Source: JAWVYT01 sp046483065
Lineage (GTDB): Bacteria > Gemmatimonadota > Gemmatimonadetes > Longimicrobiales > RSA9
Assembly: GCA_046483065.1 (NCBI GenBank)
Contig: JAWODW010000044.1
Location: 124,001 to 188,000 of the forward strand
Reading direction: 5' to 3'
DNA: 64,000 nt
A model generated the notes under the pieces. It searched no databases. It had not been told where the DNA came from and was given only the letters and a program-made list of their open reading frames with translations. Position numbers and translations under genes: made by a program. Within the stretch, counting starts at the first letter, position 1; every line of letters starts with the position of its first letter. Positions 49,659 to 60,101 of the stretch are shown piece by piece.

Positions 49659-52616
49659 GTGAGATACAAGTGGGCGTGGGTGGCGCTGTTCGCGCTGTTG
49701 GGCGCGACACCGCTCGCCGCGCAAGAAGGCACCGTTCTAGGGCAGGTGTTGGACAGTTCGACGAACGAGCCCCTGACCGGTGTACAGGTGTACGTGGAGG
49801 GTACGAACCTGGGTGCTCTGACGAACGAGGATGGCCGGTACATGATCCGGCAGGTCCCGGCGGGGGAGCACGAGGTTCGGGCCGCGCTGATCGGGTATTC
49901 GACGGTCGGCGAGGATGTTACGGTGGTGGCGGGCGAGACGCTGACGCAGGACTTCCGTCTGCGCGAGTCGGCCATCGAGCTGGGCGCGGTGGTGGTTTCG
50001 GCCACGGGCCAGCAGCAGACGAAGCGAGAGATCGGCAGCTCGGTGGGCGTGATCCAGGTCGAGGACGTGGAGATGGCGCCGGTGAAGTCGTTCTCGGACC
50101 TTCTTCAGGGCCGGACACCGGGTCTGACGGTGGTTCGTGCCGGCGGGACGAGTGGTGCCGGCTCACGGGTCCGGATCCGGGGCAGCAACAGCATGTCGCT
50201 GTCCAACGACCCGCTGTTGATCATCGACGGTGTGCGGGTGGAGAATTCGCAGAGCTCGTTCGGGCTGTTTACGGGCGGTCAGACCACGTCGCGTCTGAAC
50301 GATCTGAACCCGGATGACATCGAGAACATCGAGGTGCTGAAAGGTCCGGCGGCGTCGGCGCTGTATGGTACGGCGGCGGCGAACGGCGTGATCCAGGTCA
50401 CCACGCGGAAGGGTACGGCGGGCACGTCGAGCTGGAAGATGTGGACCGAGGGGAGCACCATGGCGCTGCCTCTGGAGTTCCCGGACAACGTGATGGCGGT
50501 GGACGGCTCGGGCCTGCCGTGCACGCTGCAGGATCAGGCGGCGGGCACGTGTACGGTGTCGGGCGACGTGCTGACATCGAACCCGCTGGAGGACGAGGCC
50601 GTGACGCCGTTCCGTGATGGAACGGGCTTCAAGTACGGCGCGAGCGTATCGGGTGGGAGCGATGACGCCACGTACTACATTTCGGCGGAGCGGGAGGAAG
50701 AGACCGGGATCCTGGAGGAGAACAGCCTCGAGCGGACGAACCTGCGAGCGAACGTGACGGGGTTCGTGAGCGAGGACCTGTCGGTGGGCGCGCGTGTCGG
50801 CTACACGGGGAGCGACATCCAGCTCCCGCAGAACGACAACAGCGCGCTCGGGATCCTGCCGAACGGGCTGACGGCGCCGCCGACGCCGTTCTACGTGGAC
50901 AACTGGGACGGCTTCGGGCTGCCCCGTGACTACCTGTTCGCCTGGGATCAGAACCAGGACCTGACCCGGCTGACGCTGTCGGGGAACGCGTCGTGGAACC
51001 CGCTCCCGTGGCTGTCCATGAACGGGACGGCCGGTCTGGACCAAGTGAACCGGCACGACAACTCGCTGATCGATCCCAACGTCCTGATGCTGTTCGGTCC
51101 TCCGTTCAGCACCGGGTTCCGGGAGTCGTGGCGGGTGAACGATGAGAACCAGACGGCGAACGGGAACGCCACGATGACGTTCGACCTGCTGCCGGGGCTG
51201 GTTTCGGCCACGTCGTTCGGCATGCAGTACAACCGTGCGAAGACGCACGCGATCTACGCGTTCGGCTCCGGCATCACGCCGGGCACGGGCTCGCTCTCGG
51301 GCGCCAGCACGGGCTACGAGGCGGACGAGACGAACATCGAGAACGTGACGCTGGGCACGTACGTCCAGGAGCGGCTCACGTGGCGGGACCGGATCTACCT
51401 GACCGGTGCGCTACGGGGCGACCGGAACAGCGCGTTCGGGACCAACCTGGGCTGGGTGTGGTACCCGGCCGTGAGCGGGTCCTGGATCGTGAGCGAAGAG
51501 GACTTCTTCCCGGACACCGACGTGCTGAGCAGCCTGCGGCTACGGGGTGCCTGGGGCCAGTCGGGTCTGCGGCCCACGTTCCGCCAGGCGCTTCAGTTCT
51601 TCGCCGGCGTGACGGCGGCTACGGTCACGGGCGAGGTGCCCGGGTTCGTGATCGCCGGTGCCGGCAACCCGGACCTCGAGCCGGAGATCTCCACGGAGAT
51701 GGAGCTCGGGCTGGAGGCGGACCTCCTGCGAGGTCGCGCGGGGCTGGAGCTGACGTGGTACAAGAAGAACTCGACCGACGCGCTGGTGGCCGTTCCGCTA
51801 CCGCCGTCGTTCGGTGCCACGGCCACCCGGATGGAGAACATCGGGGAGATGGAGAACACGGGAGTCGAGGCGGCGCTCAACGTGACGCCGGTCTCCACGC
51901 GTGACGTGAACTGGGACTTCCGGGTCTCGCTGGCCACGAACGACAACGAGGTGACGAGCCTCGGCGGCGCGGAGCCCATTATCTTCGGGCTGCTGGGCAG
52001 CACGCAGCGGCACCAGGTGGGGCACCCGGCCGGCTCGTACTTCCAGCGGCCCATCGAGAGCTTCGAGGACGCCAACGGCGACGGGATCATCGAGGCGTCG
52101 GAAGTGGTGATCGGGGACTCGGCCACGTACGTGGGGCAGCCGTTCCCGACCGCGGAGATGACCGCGTCGTCCACGCTCGACCTCTGGAATATGCTCCAGC
52201 TGTCGGCGCTCGTGGACTACAAGAGCGGTCACCAGATCTTCAATGCCACCATGTGGGACCGGTGCGATGCCGGTGTCTGCGAGGAGCGCTACATCGCCGG
52301 CGCCTCACTCGAGGACCAGGCGCGCTGGGTGGCCTACGACGAGGCCAACACGGTGGCCGGATTCATCGAGGACGCCGACTTCGTCAAGCTGCGCGAGGTC
52401 TCCCTGACCATGCAGGTCCCGGAGACCGTGCGCGCCATGGTCGGCGCCAGCGACATGAGATTCACAGTGGCGGGCAACAACCTGGTCACGTGGACCGATT
52501 ACAGCGGGTTCGAGCCCGAGGTGAACGGTGCCGGCCAGGACAACTACGCCACCTTCGACTTCCGGACGCTCCCGCCCCTGCGGATGTGGACGCTCCGGCT
52601 CGACGTTTCGTTCTGA
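49659..52616 (+). CDS. SusC/RagA-family TonB-dependent outer-membrane transporter
   Basis: A 985-residue outer-membrane importer subunit. A signal peptide (WAWVALFALLGATPLAAQ) is followed by a carboxypeptidase-regulatory-like domain (about 23-105: GTVLGQVLDSSTNEPLTGVQVYVEGTNLG). Then come the plug (GSSVGVIQVEDVEMAP ... IDGVRVENSQ ... IEVLKGPAASALYGTAAANGVIQVTTRKG) and a long barrel ending TLRLDVSF. The GTG at 49659 is chosen for GAAGGGAGAG 7 nt upstream; the frame is open back to 49500 without signal-like sequence. susD follows after 15 nt. Such pairs import glycans, peptides or other oligomers; no hydrolase is nearby to suggest the substrate. Confidence 0.94.
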   Translation: MRYKWAWVALFALLGATPLAAQEGTVLGQVLDSSTNEPLTGVQVYVEGTNLGALTNEDGRYMIRQVPAGEHEVRAALIGYSTVGEDVTVVAGETLTQDFRLRESAIELGAVVVSATGQQQTKREIGSSVGVIQVEDVEMAPVKSFSDLLQGRTPGLTVVRAGGTSGAGSRVRIRGSNSMSLSNDPLLIIDGVRVENSQSSFGLFTGGQTTSRLNDLNPDDIENIEVLKGPAASALYGTAAANGVIQVTTRKGTAGTSSWKMWTEGSTMALPLEFPDNVMAVDGSGLPCTLQDQAAGTCTVSGDVLTSNPLEDEAVTPFRDGTGFKYGASVSGGSDDATYYISAEREEETGILEENSLERTNLRANVTGFVSEDLSVGARVGYTGSDIQLPQNDNSALGILPNGLTAPPTPFYVDNWDGFGLPRDYLFAWDQNQDLTRLTLSGNASWNPLPWLSMNGTAGLDQVNRHDNSLIDPNVLMLFGPPFSTGFRESWRVNDENQTANGNATMTFDLLPGLVSATSFGMQYNRAKTHAIYAFGSGITPGTGSLSGASTGYEADETNIENVTLGTYVQERLTWRDRIYLTGALRGDRNSAFGTNLGWVWYPAVSGSWIVSEEDFFPDTDVLSSLRLRGAWGQSGLRPTFRQALQFFAGVTAATVTGEVPGFVIAGAGNPDLEPEISTEMELGLEADLLRGRAGLELTWYKKNSTDALVAVPLPPSFGATATRMENIGEMENTGVEAALNVTPVSTRDVNWDFRVSLATNDNEVTSLGGAEPIIFGLLGSTQRHQVGHPAGSYFQRPIESFEDANGDGIIEASEVVIGDSATYVGQPFPTAEMTASSTLDLWNMLQLSALVDYKSGHQIFNATMWDRCDAGVCEERYIAGASLEDQARWVAYDEANTVAGFIEDADFVKLREVSLTMQVPETVRAMVGASDMRFTVAGNNLVTWTDYSGFEPEVNGAGQDNYATFDFRTLPPLRMWTLRLDVSF

Positions 52617-52631
52617 GGATGGGGTAAAAGG

Positions 52632-53942
52632 ATGAGAATGAATACAAAGGTATGGCTGCTCGCCCCGGCGCTCGCGCTGGCGGTGGCGGCCTGTGACGTG
52701 GACAGCCTGCTGGACGTCCCGGACCCCGATGTGGTGTCGGTGCCGGTGGTGCAGGACCCGGAGAACCTGTCGGCGGTCAAGGCGGGTGCGATCCGTGAGT
52801 TCGCCCGGGCGGTCGGCGGGGTGCAGAACAACGAAGGCGGGCAGATCCTGTACAGCGGCCTGTTCGCCGACGAGTACTATCACTCGGGCAGCTTCACGAC
52901 CCGGCAGGAGGTGGATGCCCGGGACATCGCGGAAACCAACGCAGGGAACGGGACGGCGTTCTTCTGGCTCCAGCGGGCGCGGAACCACGCGGCGCTGGCG
53001 GCCCAGATGTTCGCTGAATCGGACGAGGCGGGCTCGGCGGATCACGCTGACGTGCTGGGGCTCGAAGGGTTCACCTACGTTCTCTTCGGTGAGAACTATT
53101 GCTCCGGCGTGCCCTTCAGCACGCTGCCCATCGCGGGTGAGACGGAGTACGGCGAACCGCTGAGCCGCACGGAGATGTTCAACCGTGCCATCGACCAGTT
53201 CGATGCCGCCCTGGGCATGGTATCCTCCGGGACCGAGGCCGACATGGCCCGGATCGGGAAGGCCCGGGCGCTGTTGAACCTGGGGCAGTACGGCCAGGCC
53301 GCGGCTCTGGTCTCGTCGATCCCGACCTCCTTCGGGCGGGACGTGGCCTATTCCGAGTCGGTCCAGGCTGCCTGGAACGCCGTCTGGAATCTGGTCAACG
53401 CCGAGAAGCGGTGGTCGGCGGCGGCGAGCGAAGGGACGAACGGGCTCCCGTTCGGGACCGACGCCCGCACCACCATCGCGTTCACCGGCCCCGGCTTCCG
53501 GGCCACGGTGGACCACTACGAGCAGCTCCGCTACGACACCCAGGGTGACGACGTGCCGCTGGCGACGGGCACCGAGGCACGCCTGATCGAGGCGGAGGAC
53601 GCGCTCAACAACGGTCCCCGCGCCGATTTCTTCAGCATCCACAACGGGTTGCGGACGGCGGCCGGGCTGCCCACGCTGACAGACACGGGGCAGACGTTCG
53701 ACGAGCTGGTGGACCTGCACTTCGAGGAGCGGGCCTACTGGCTGTGGCAGACGTCGCACCGGCTGGGCGACCTCCGGCGGCTCGTGCTGCAGTACGACCG
53801 CTCGCCCGCGGACGTGTACCCGGTCGGAGCTACGGTCCAGGGCGAGACCCGGGGCAACCAGCTGACGCTGCGGGTGCCGTTCGACGAGCGGACCAACCCG
53901 AGCTACGACGCTTCCGCCTGCGATCCCACGCAGCCCGGTTGA
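52632..53942 (+). CDS. SusD/RagB-family surface lipoprotein
   Basis: Ligand-capturing lipoprotein that lids the SusC channel. 436 residues, signal peptide ending in lipobox AVAAC, followed by the usual DSLLDVPDPD start, TPR-like helices, and the C-terminal segment LVDLHFEERAYWLWQTSHRLGDLRRLV characteristic of the RagB/SusD family. AGGATGGGGTAAAAGG provides the ribosome site. It is short for the family (usually 480-600), which is common in Gemmatimonadota pairs by my recollection. A small CCCCT/AGGGG hairpin lies 50 nt downstream. Confidence 0.92.
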   Translation: MRMNTKVWLLAPALALAVAACDVDSLLDVPDPDVVSVPVVQDPENLSAVKAGAIREFARAVGGVQNNEGGQILYSGLFADEYYHSGSFTTRQEVDARDIAETNAGNGTAFFWLQRARNHAALAAQMFAESDEAGSADHADVLGLEGFTYVLFGENYCSGVPFSTLPIAGETEYGEPLSRTEMFNRAIDQFDAALGMVSSGTEADMARIGKARALLNLGQYGQAAALVSSIPTSFGRDVAYSESVQAAWNAVWNLVNAEKRWSAAASEGTNGLPFGTDARTTIAFTGPGFRATVDHYEQLRYDTQGDDVPLATGTEARLIEAEDALNNGPRADFFSIHNGLRTAAGLPTLTDTGQTFDELVDLHFEERAYWLWQTSHRLGDLRRLVLQYDRSPADVYPVGATVQGETRGNQLTLRVPFDERTNPSYDASACDPTQPG

Positions 53943-54133
53943 GTCACGGCTGAACTGCCGCTGAGTCGCCCGGCCGGAGCCGGCCGGTGCGACCCCTGGC
54001 AGGGGTAGGCGAGACGGAGGGGCGTCGGTGGAGCGATCCGCCGGCGCCCTTTCCGCATCCGGGGCGCAGGCGCGGGAGCCCTGGCAGGTCGCACCCTGGC
54101 AGGTCGCGGAACAACCGGTGTGCGGCCCCGACC

Positions 54134-55417
54134 CTAGCCCTTCTCCGCCGCCAGCATCCCGTCGATCGCTTCGAACAGCCGGTCGAACTGCTCCGGCTCG
54201 TGGGCGGCGGTGGCGCACAGCCGGAGCCGGGCCATGCCCCGGGCCACGGCGGGGAATACCACGGCGGAGACGAAGACGCCGTCTGTGAGCATGCCCCGGG
54301 CCCAGCGGTAGGCCCGGAACTCGTCGCCGAGGATGACCGGCACCACGGGGGATTCGCACTCGCCCGAGTCCAGCCCCCGCTCCCGGACGCCCTCCTGGAG
54401 GATGGCCGTGTTGCGGCGCAGCCGCTCCATGATGCTCGGGTCGTCCCGGAGCGTCCGGATCCCTGCCAGCGCCGCGGCGGCGTTGGCGGGGGTCAGGGCG
54501 GCGCTGAAGATGTAGGGTGCCGAGCCGTGCTGGACGTAGATCTTGAGGTCGCGTGCACCGGCCACGAACCCGCCGGAGCTCGGGATCCCCTTGGAGAGCG
54601 ACCCGGTAATGATGTCGATGCGGCTCGGGTCCACGTCCTGGGCCTCGCAGGTGCCTCGCCCCGTCTCGCCGATGGCGCCGAGGGCGTGGGCCTCGTCCAC
54701 CAGGAGGAACGCGCCGTACTTCTCCTTCAGCTCGATCATGTCGGCCAGCGGCGCCTGGTCGCCGTCCATGCTGAAGACGCCGTCCACGGCGATGAGCACC
54801 CGGTCGGCGCCCTTCTGGTCGGCCTGCTTCAGCCGCCGCTCCAGGTCGCCCATGTCGTTGTGGCGGAACGGTCGCATCTCCATCCCGGCCATCCGGCACC
54901 CGTCCTGGATGGAGGCGTGGGCGTAGCGGTCGAGGATCGCCCAGTCACCGGATCCGAAGAGCGACGTGATGACGCCCACGTTGGCGTCGTAGCCGGAGCT
55001 GAAGGCCGACGCGGCCTCCACGCCCAGGAAGTCGGCGAGCTCCGTCTCGAGCCGGTGGTGCAGGTCGAGGGTGCCGGTAAGGAGCCGGACGCCGCCGGTG
55101 GAGGTGCCGTACCGCCGGACGGCGGCCTGCACGGCGTCGTTGATCCGCGCATCGCCGATGAGCCCCAGGTAGCTGTACGACGAGAACATGAGCAGCTCCC
55201 GATCGAACGCCGAGGAGGTGGCGCCGGGCGTCTTCTGGAGCGGGAGCTGGTAGGTGTAGAGGGAGTGGGGCAGCCCCCGGTGGAACAGCTCGAACCACTG
55301 GTGCACGGCGTCGGTGTCCAGGAGCGAGCCCGGCTCGATGAGCTCGTCGACGGGGCGCCCGTCGAAGAAGCCGTCGAAGGGATCGCGGGTGTAGCCCGCG
55401 AGGGAGTCAGCGGACAC
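54134..55417 (-). CDS. Alpha-oxoamine synthase-family PLP enzyme (KBL/AONS/SPT-like)
   Basis: PLP-dependent enzyme that condenses an amino acid with an acyl-CoA or acyl-ACP; 427 residues from the GTG at 55417 (an in-frame ATG at 55477 would overlap the upstream gene by 71 bp). Motifs: FSSYSYLGL, YGTSTGGVRLLTGTLDLHHRLE, the cofactor segment VDEAHALGAIGETGRG, and the Schiff-base lysine in TGSLSKGIPSSGGF. The family includes 2-amino-3-ketobutyrate ligase, 8-amino-7-oxononanoate synthase and serine palmitoyltransferase; which reaction is carried out cannot be decided. Overlap with the zinc dehydrogenase upstream suggests joint action on one substrate. Confidence 0.85.
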   Translation of the reverse strand: MSADSLAGYTRDPFDGFFDGRPVDELIEPGSLLDTDAVHQWFELFHRGLPHSLYTYQLPLQKTPGATSSAFDRELLMFSSYSYLGLIGDARINDAVQAAVRRYGTSTGGVRLLTGTLDLHHRLETELADFLGVEAASAFSSGYDANVGVITSLFGSGDWAILDRYAHASIQDGCRMAGMEMRPFRHNDMGDLERRLKQADQKGADRVLIAVDGVFSMDGDQAPLADMIELKEKYGAFLLVDEAHALGAIGETGRGTCEAQDVDPSRIDIITGSLSKGIPSSGGFVAGARDLKIYVQHGSAPYIFSAALTPANAAAALAGIRTLRDDPSIMERLRRNTAILQEGVRERGLDSGECESPVVPVILGDEFRAYRWARGMLTDGVFVSAVVFPAVARGMARLRLCATAAHEPEQFDRLFEAIDGMLAAEKG

Positions 55418-56645
55418 GGAATCCGACCTTGATGGCTCCGTGGGCGTTCTTACCGAGGGCCGCTCGGATGGCGTCACGATACTCCTCCAGTTGGAACGTG
55501 TGGGTCAGCAGGTTGAATCGACCGAGGTCATCGCCGCGGATCAGGTCCAGTGCAGCGTCGAAGATGTCACGACTGCGGCCGTCGTGCATCACGGGCCCGT
55601 AGACCATGACGCCGGTCATCCGGATCTGCCGGTGCCATAGCCGGGTCAGGTCCACCTTCGCCACCGCCGCGGCGCCGGTCACCACGATCCGGCCGCCCTC
55701 CCGGGTCAGCGCCAGCGCGTCACGGATCGTGCCCGCTGACCCGACGGTGTCGTAGACCAGCGACGGGCCGCCCTCCACGAACATCGGCGCCATGCTGGGA
55801 TCGAAGGTGTCGGCGTCCGGGAGCGACGACGCCCACGCGTACAGCTCGTCGCGGCTCCGGAGCACCGTGTCGGCGCCCAGCCCCCGGGCCTTCTCGGCCT
55901 GGAAACCGTAGCGGGCCGAGACGGCGATGCTGCCCTCCCAGCCGGTCCTCCGGAGCGTCCGGACCGTGAGGAGCCCGATGCTCCCGGCGCCCAGGACCAG
56001 CACCACGTCGTCGGGTACCGGCGGCTCCATGAACACGCCCTTGGCCGCCGACGCATATGCGTCGGTGAGGACGGCTACCTCGTCGGGGAGGTCGCCCTGG
56101 GGGTGGAGCATGCTCTCGTGGGCCACCATCTGGTCGCCCCAGCCGCCGCCCGTCAGCGGGCTGAACCCGGCGATGGAGCCGGTCCCGTCCGTGGCCCGAC
56201 GGCACACGCCTACGTCGCCCCGTCGGCACGCCGGGCACGGATCCAGCCCCTTCTGCTCGCACGCGAGCATGGGGTTCAGGATCACCCGGTCGCCCTCCGA
56301 CCACCGGGTCACCGCCGGCCCCGTCGCCGTTACCGTGCCCACTACCTCGTGGCCGAAGGTGAACGGGTAGGCGCTGTACGGCTCGAGGGTGAACGAGTCG
56401 TGGGCCGTGATCACCCCGAGGTCGGTGCCGCAGATCCCGGTGAGCCGGGGCTCGAGCCGGACCCAGCGGTCGCCCGGCAGCGGGCGGCGGGCCACGTCGT
56501 CGAGCCGGACGAACCCCAGCGGCCCCGTCCCGATGGCGGGCAGTCGGCCGGACAGCGCCCGTGTCAGGACGTACCGTAGGGGGCGGTAGTGAAACCGGAT
56601 TGCGCGCAACGCGATCGGGGATTCGGGGTGAGCAGGAATGGGCAA
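55407..56645 (-). CDS. Zinc-dependent medium-chain dehydrogenase
   Basis: MDR-family alcohol or polyol dehydrogenase of 412 residues. Catalytic zinc ligands are in GICGTDLG and TFGHEVVG. A lobe with cysteines (ACEQKGLDPCPACRRGDVGVC) provides the structural zinc site. The NAD(P) fold has VLVLGAGSIGLLTVRTL. The segment HPESPIALRAIRFHYRPLRYVLTRAL before the GroES-like fold is an unusual N-terminal extension. It is the first gene of a two-gene minus-strand operon with the PLP synthase. The arrangement recalls tdh-kbl (threonine catabolism), but neither protein is close enough by eye to be called that. Confidence 0.85.
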   Translation of the reverse strand: MPIPAHPESPIALRAIRFHYRPLRYVLTRALSGRLPAIGTGPLGFVRLDDVARRPLPGDRWVRLEPRLTGICGTDLGVITAHDSFTLEPYSAYPFTFGHEVVGTVTATGPAVTRWSEGDRVILNPMLACEQKGLDPCPACRRGDVGVCRRATDGTGSIAGFSPLTGGGWGDQMVAHESMLHPQGDLPDEVAVLTDAYASAAKGVFMEPPVPDDVVLVLGAGSIGLLTVRTLRRTGWEGSIAVSARYGFQAEKARGLGADTVLRSRDELYAWASSLPDADTFDPSMAPMFVEGGPSLVYDTVGSAGTIRDALALTREGGRIVVTGAAAVAKVDLTRLWHRQIRMTGVMVYGPVMHDGRSRDIFDAALDLIRGDDLGRFNLLTHTFQLEEYRDAIRAALGKNAHGAIKVGFRVR

Positions 56646-56840
56646 GGTAGACGGCGGCCCGGCGGGTCACAACGGTGAGCGCGGAGGCGGCGCGACGGTG
56701 GGTCACCGAGCCGAGTGTACCAATACCGGCGCTATTCACGGGTTTTGTGACATTCGACGCGGACGGGAGCGCCGGGCGCTGCGAATCCGGCGACGACCCC
56801 GGAACCCGCCGGATCAACCCCGATCAACTCCGCGTACGCT

Positions 56841-56862
56841 CCGCGCCTCCGCGTCTCCGCGG
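56841..56862 (-). repeat. Single copy of the dispersed GCGGAGACGCGGAGG repeat
   Basis: On the minus strand CGCGGAGACGCGGAGGCGCG, matching the unit at 11733. It lies just after the RidA-like gene stop, in the 239-nt gap before the zinc dehydrogenase, which holds nothing else recognisable. Confidence 0.75.
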
Positions 56863-56884
56863 TTGAACCAGGCCTTTCCCTCGC

Positions 56885-57352
56885 TCAGTCCCCGACGTAC
56901 GCGATGCACTCGATCTCGACGTTCGCGCCGAGGGCGAGGCCGCTGCCGGCCACGGTGGAGCGGGCCGGCGGGCTGCCGGGCCAGGCGGCGGCGTAGGCGT
57001 CGTTCATGGCGGTGTAGTCGTCCATGTCCACCAGGAAGACGGTGCATTTCACCACGTCGCCCAGGTCGGCGCCGCCGGCCTGGAGCACGGTCTCGAGGTT
57101 CGCCAGTGTCTGCCGCGTCTGCTCGGCCACGTCGTCGCTGACCAGCTCGGTGGTGCCGGGCCGCGTCCCGACGGCGCCGGAGAGGAAGAGGAAGTCCCCG
57201 GCCCGGATCCCGGGGCTGAACGGGAGGTCGCCCAGCACCGCGGACTCGGGGGCGACGACGACGGGGGCATCGGCCTCGTCGCCGGCTTCGTCCATGGACT
57301 CCGCACAGCCTGCGGCGGCGAGGAGCGCGATCAGCAGGATACCGTATCTCAT
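56885..57352 (-). CDS. Lipoprotein of the RidA/YjgF family
   Basis: A 155-residue protein with a signal peptide and lipobox AAAGC followed by a short acidic linker and a complete Rid domain. The domain shows LPFSPGIRAGDFLFLSGAVG, VAEQTRQTLANLETVL, DVVKCTVFLVDMDDYTAMNDAYAAAW and the active-site arginine in PPARSTVAGSGL. Cytoplasmic RidA deaminates reactive enamines/imines; an exported, lipid-anchored version is unusual, and its substrate is unknown. The next gene on the strand is a membrane-anchored SRPBCC protein 27 nt upstream. Confidence 0.88.
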   Translation of the reverse strand: MRYGILLIALLAAAGCAESMDEAGDEADAPVVVAPESAVLGDLPFSPGIRAGDFLFLSGAVGTRPGTTELVSDDVAEQTRQTLANLETVLQAGGADLGDVVKCTVFLVDMDDYTAMNDAYAAAWPGSPPARSTVAGSGLALGANVEIECIAYVGD

Positions 57353-57379
57353 GCGTTCTCCGGGTTCTCGAGAGTGGTG

Positions 57380-57901
57380 TTATCCGGTGGTGCCGAGCTC
57401 CGACCGCACCGCGTCCACGTACGTCCGGATCGTGGCGTCGTGACCGAAGACATAGCGTGACATGAACCGGAAGAGCGGGTTGTGGATCTCGCCGTTCTCG
57501 GTGATGGTCAGCCGGGTGCCGCCCGCGTCGGGCTCGAGCTCGTACGTCCAGGCCCCGGCGAAGGGCAGGTCATGGTCGGCGATGCGGACCACCAGCCGCT
57601 CGGCGGAGTCGATGGCCACGGTCTCGAACGTGAGGGTGCCGGACCCCAGCGACTCCCGCCAGGTCGGGCCGCCGTCGGCATCCTCCAGCCGGGTCACGGC
57701 CTCCACGTCGGGGCGCCAGGCCGGGAACCGCTCCACGTCGATGAGGAGCGCCCAGACCCGGTCCGGCGGGGCGTCGATGTGCGCCGAGACCGTGGCGGTG
57801 TGGTGGACCGGAAGTCGGGTCCCGACGGCGGAGGCCACCAGCCCCAGCGCGAAGATCACGAGCAGGGCGATGAGCGGCCAGTGCCACCACCTGAGACGCA
57901 T
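57380..57901 (-). CDS. Membrane-anchored SRPBCC (polyketide cyclase-type) protein
   Basis: A 173-residue protein with one N-terminal membrane segment (WWHWPLIALLVIFALGLVASAV) and a SRPBCC domain outside: HHTATVSAHIDAPPDRVWALLIDVERFPAWRPDVEAV is the typical first strand and helix, and TWRESLGSGTLTFETV, WTYELEPDAGGTRLTITENGEI follow. The ATG at 57901 has AGGAG 5 nt upstream. Probably binds a hydrophobic ligand in the periplasm. Likely operonic with the RidA-like lipoprotein. Confidence 0.85.
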   Translation of the reverse strand: MRLRWWHWPLIALLVIFALGLVASAVGTRLPVHHTATVSAHIDAPPDRVWALLIDVERFPAWRPDVEAVTRLEDADGGPTWRESLGSGTLTFETVAIDSAERLVVRIADHDLPFAGAWTYELEPDAGGTRLTITENGEIHNPLFRFMSRYVFGHDATIRTYVDAVRSELGTTG

Positions 57902-58036
57902 GGTCACTCCTGGAGTCGGGGTCGTCCCTGAAGGTGGGCCGCCGCCGCCGCGTCACGCAACGGGGGCCGGAGCTGGACGGCAGCTTCGCCGCGGCACCCT
58001 GGTGCCGGTACAAACCTTGCCGACCTACCCTCCACA

Positions 58037-60025
<1,989 letters not shown>

Positions 60026-60101
60026 CCCTCGCGGCGGGGCGGGCCCGCCGGTCTTTCGGAACGTGCCCGCCGTCGGCGAGGGCCGGCAGCCCGGCGTTGG
60101 C

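Noticed and set aside
54079..54107. Two direct copies of CCCTGGCAGGTCGC between susD and the PLP synthase
   Set aside because: Only two copies, no pairing or association with a promoter; nothing to support a function.
54134..56645. Naming the PLP enzyme and dehydrogenase kbl and tdh
   Set aside because: The family membership fits, but key motifs differ enough that specific names would be overcalled.
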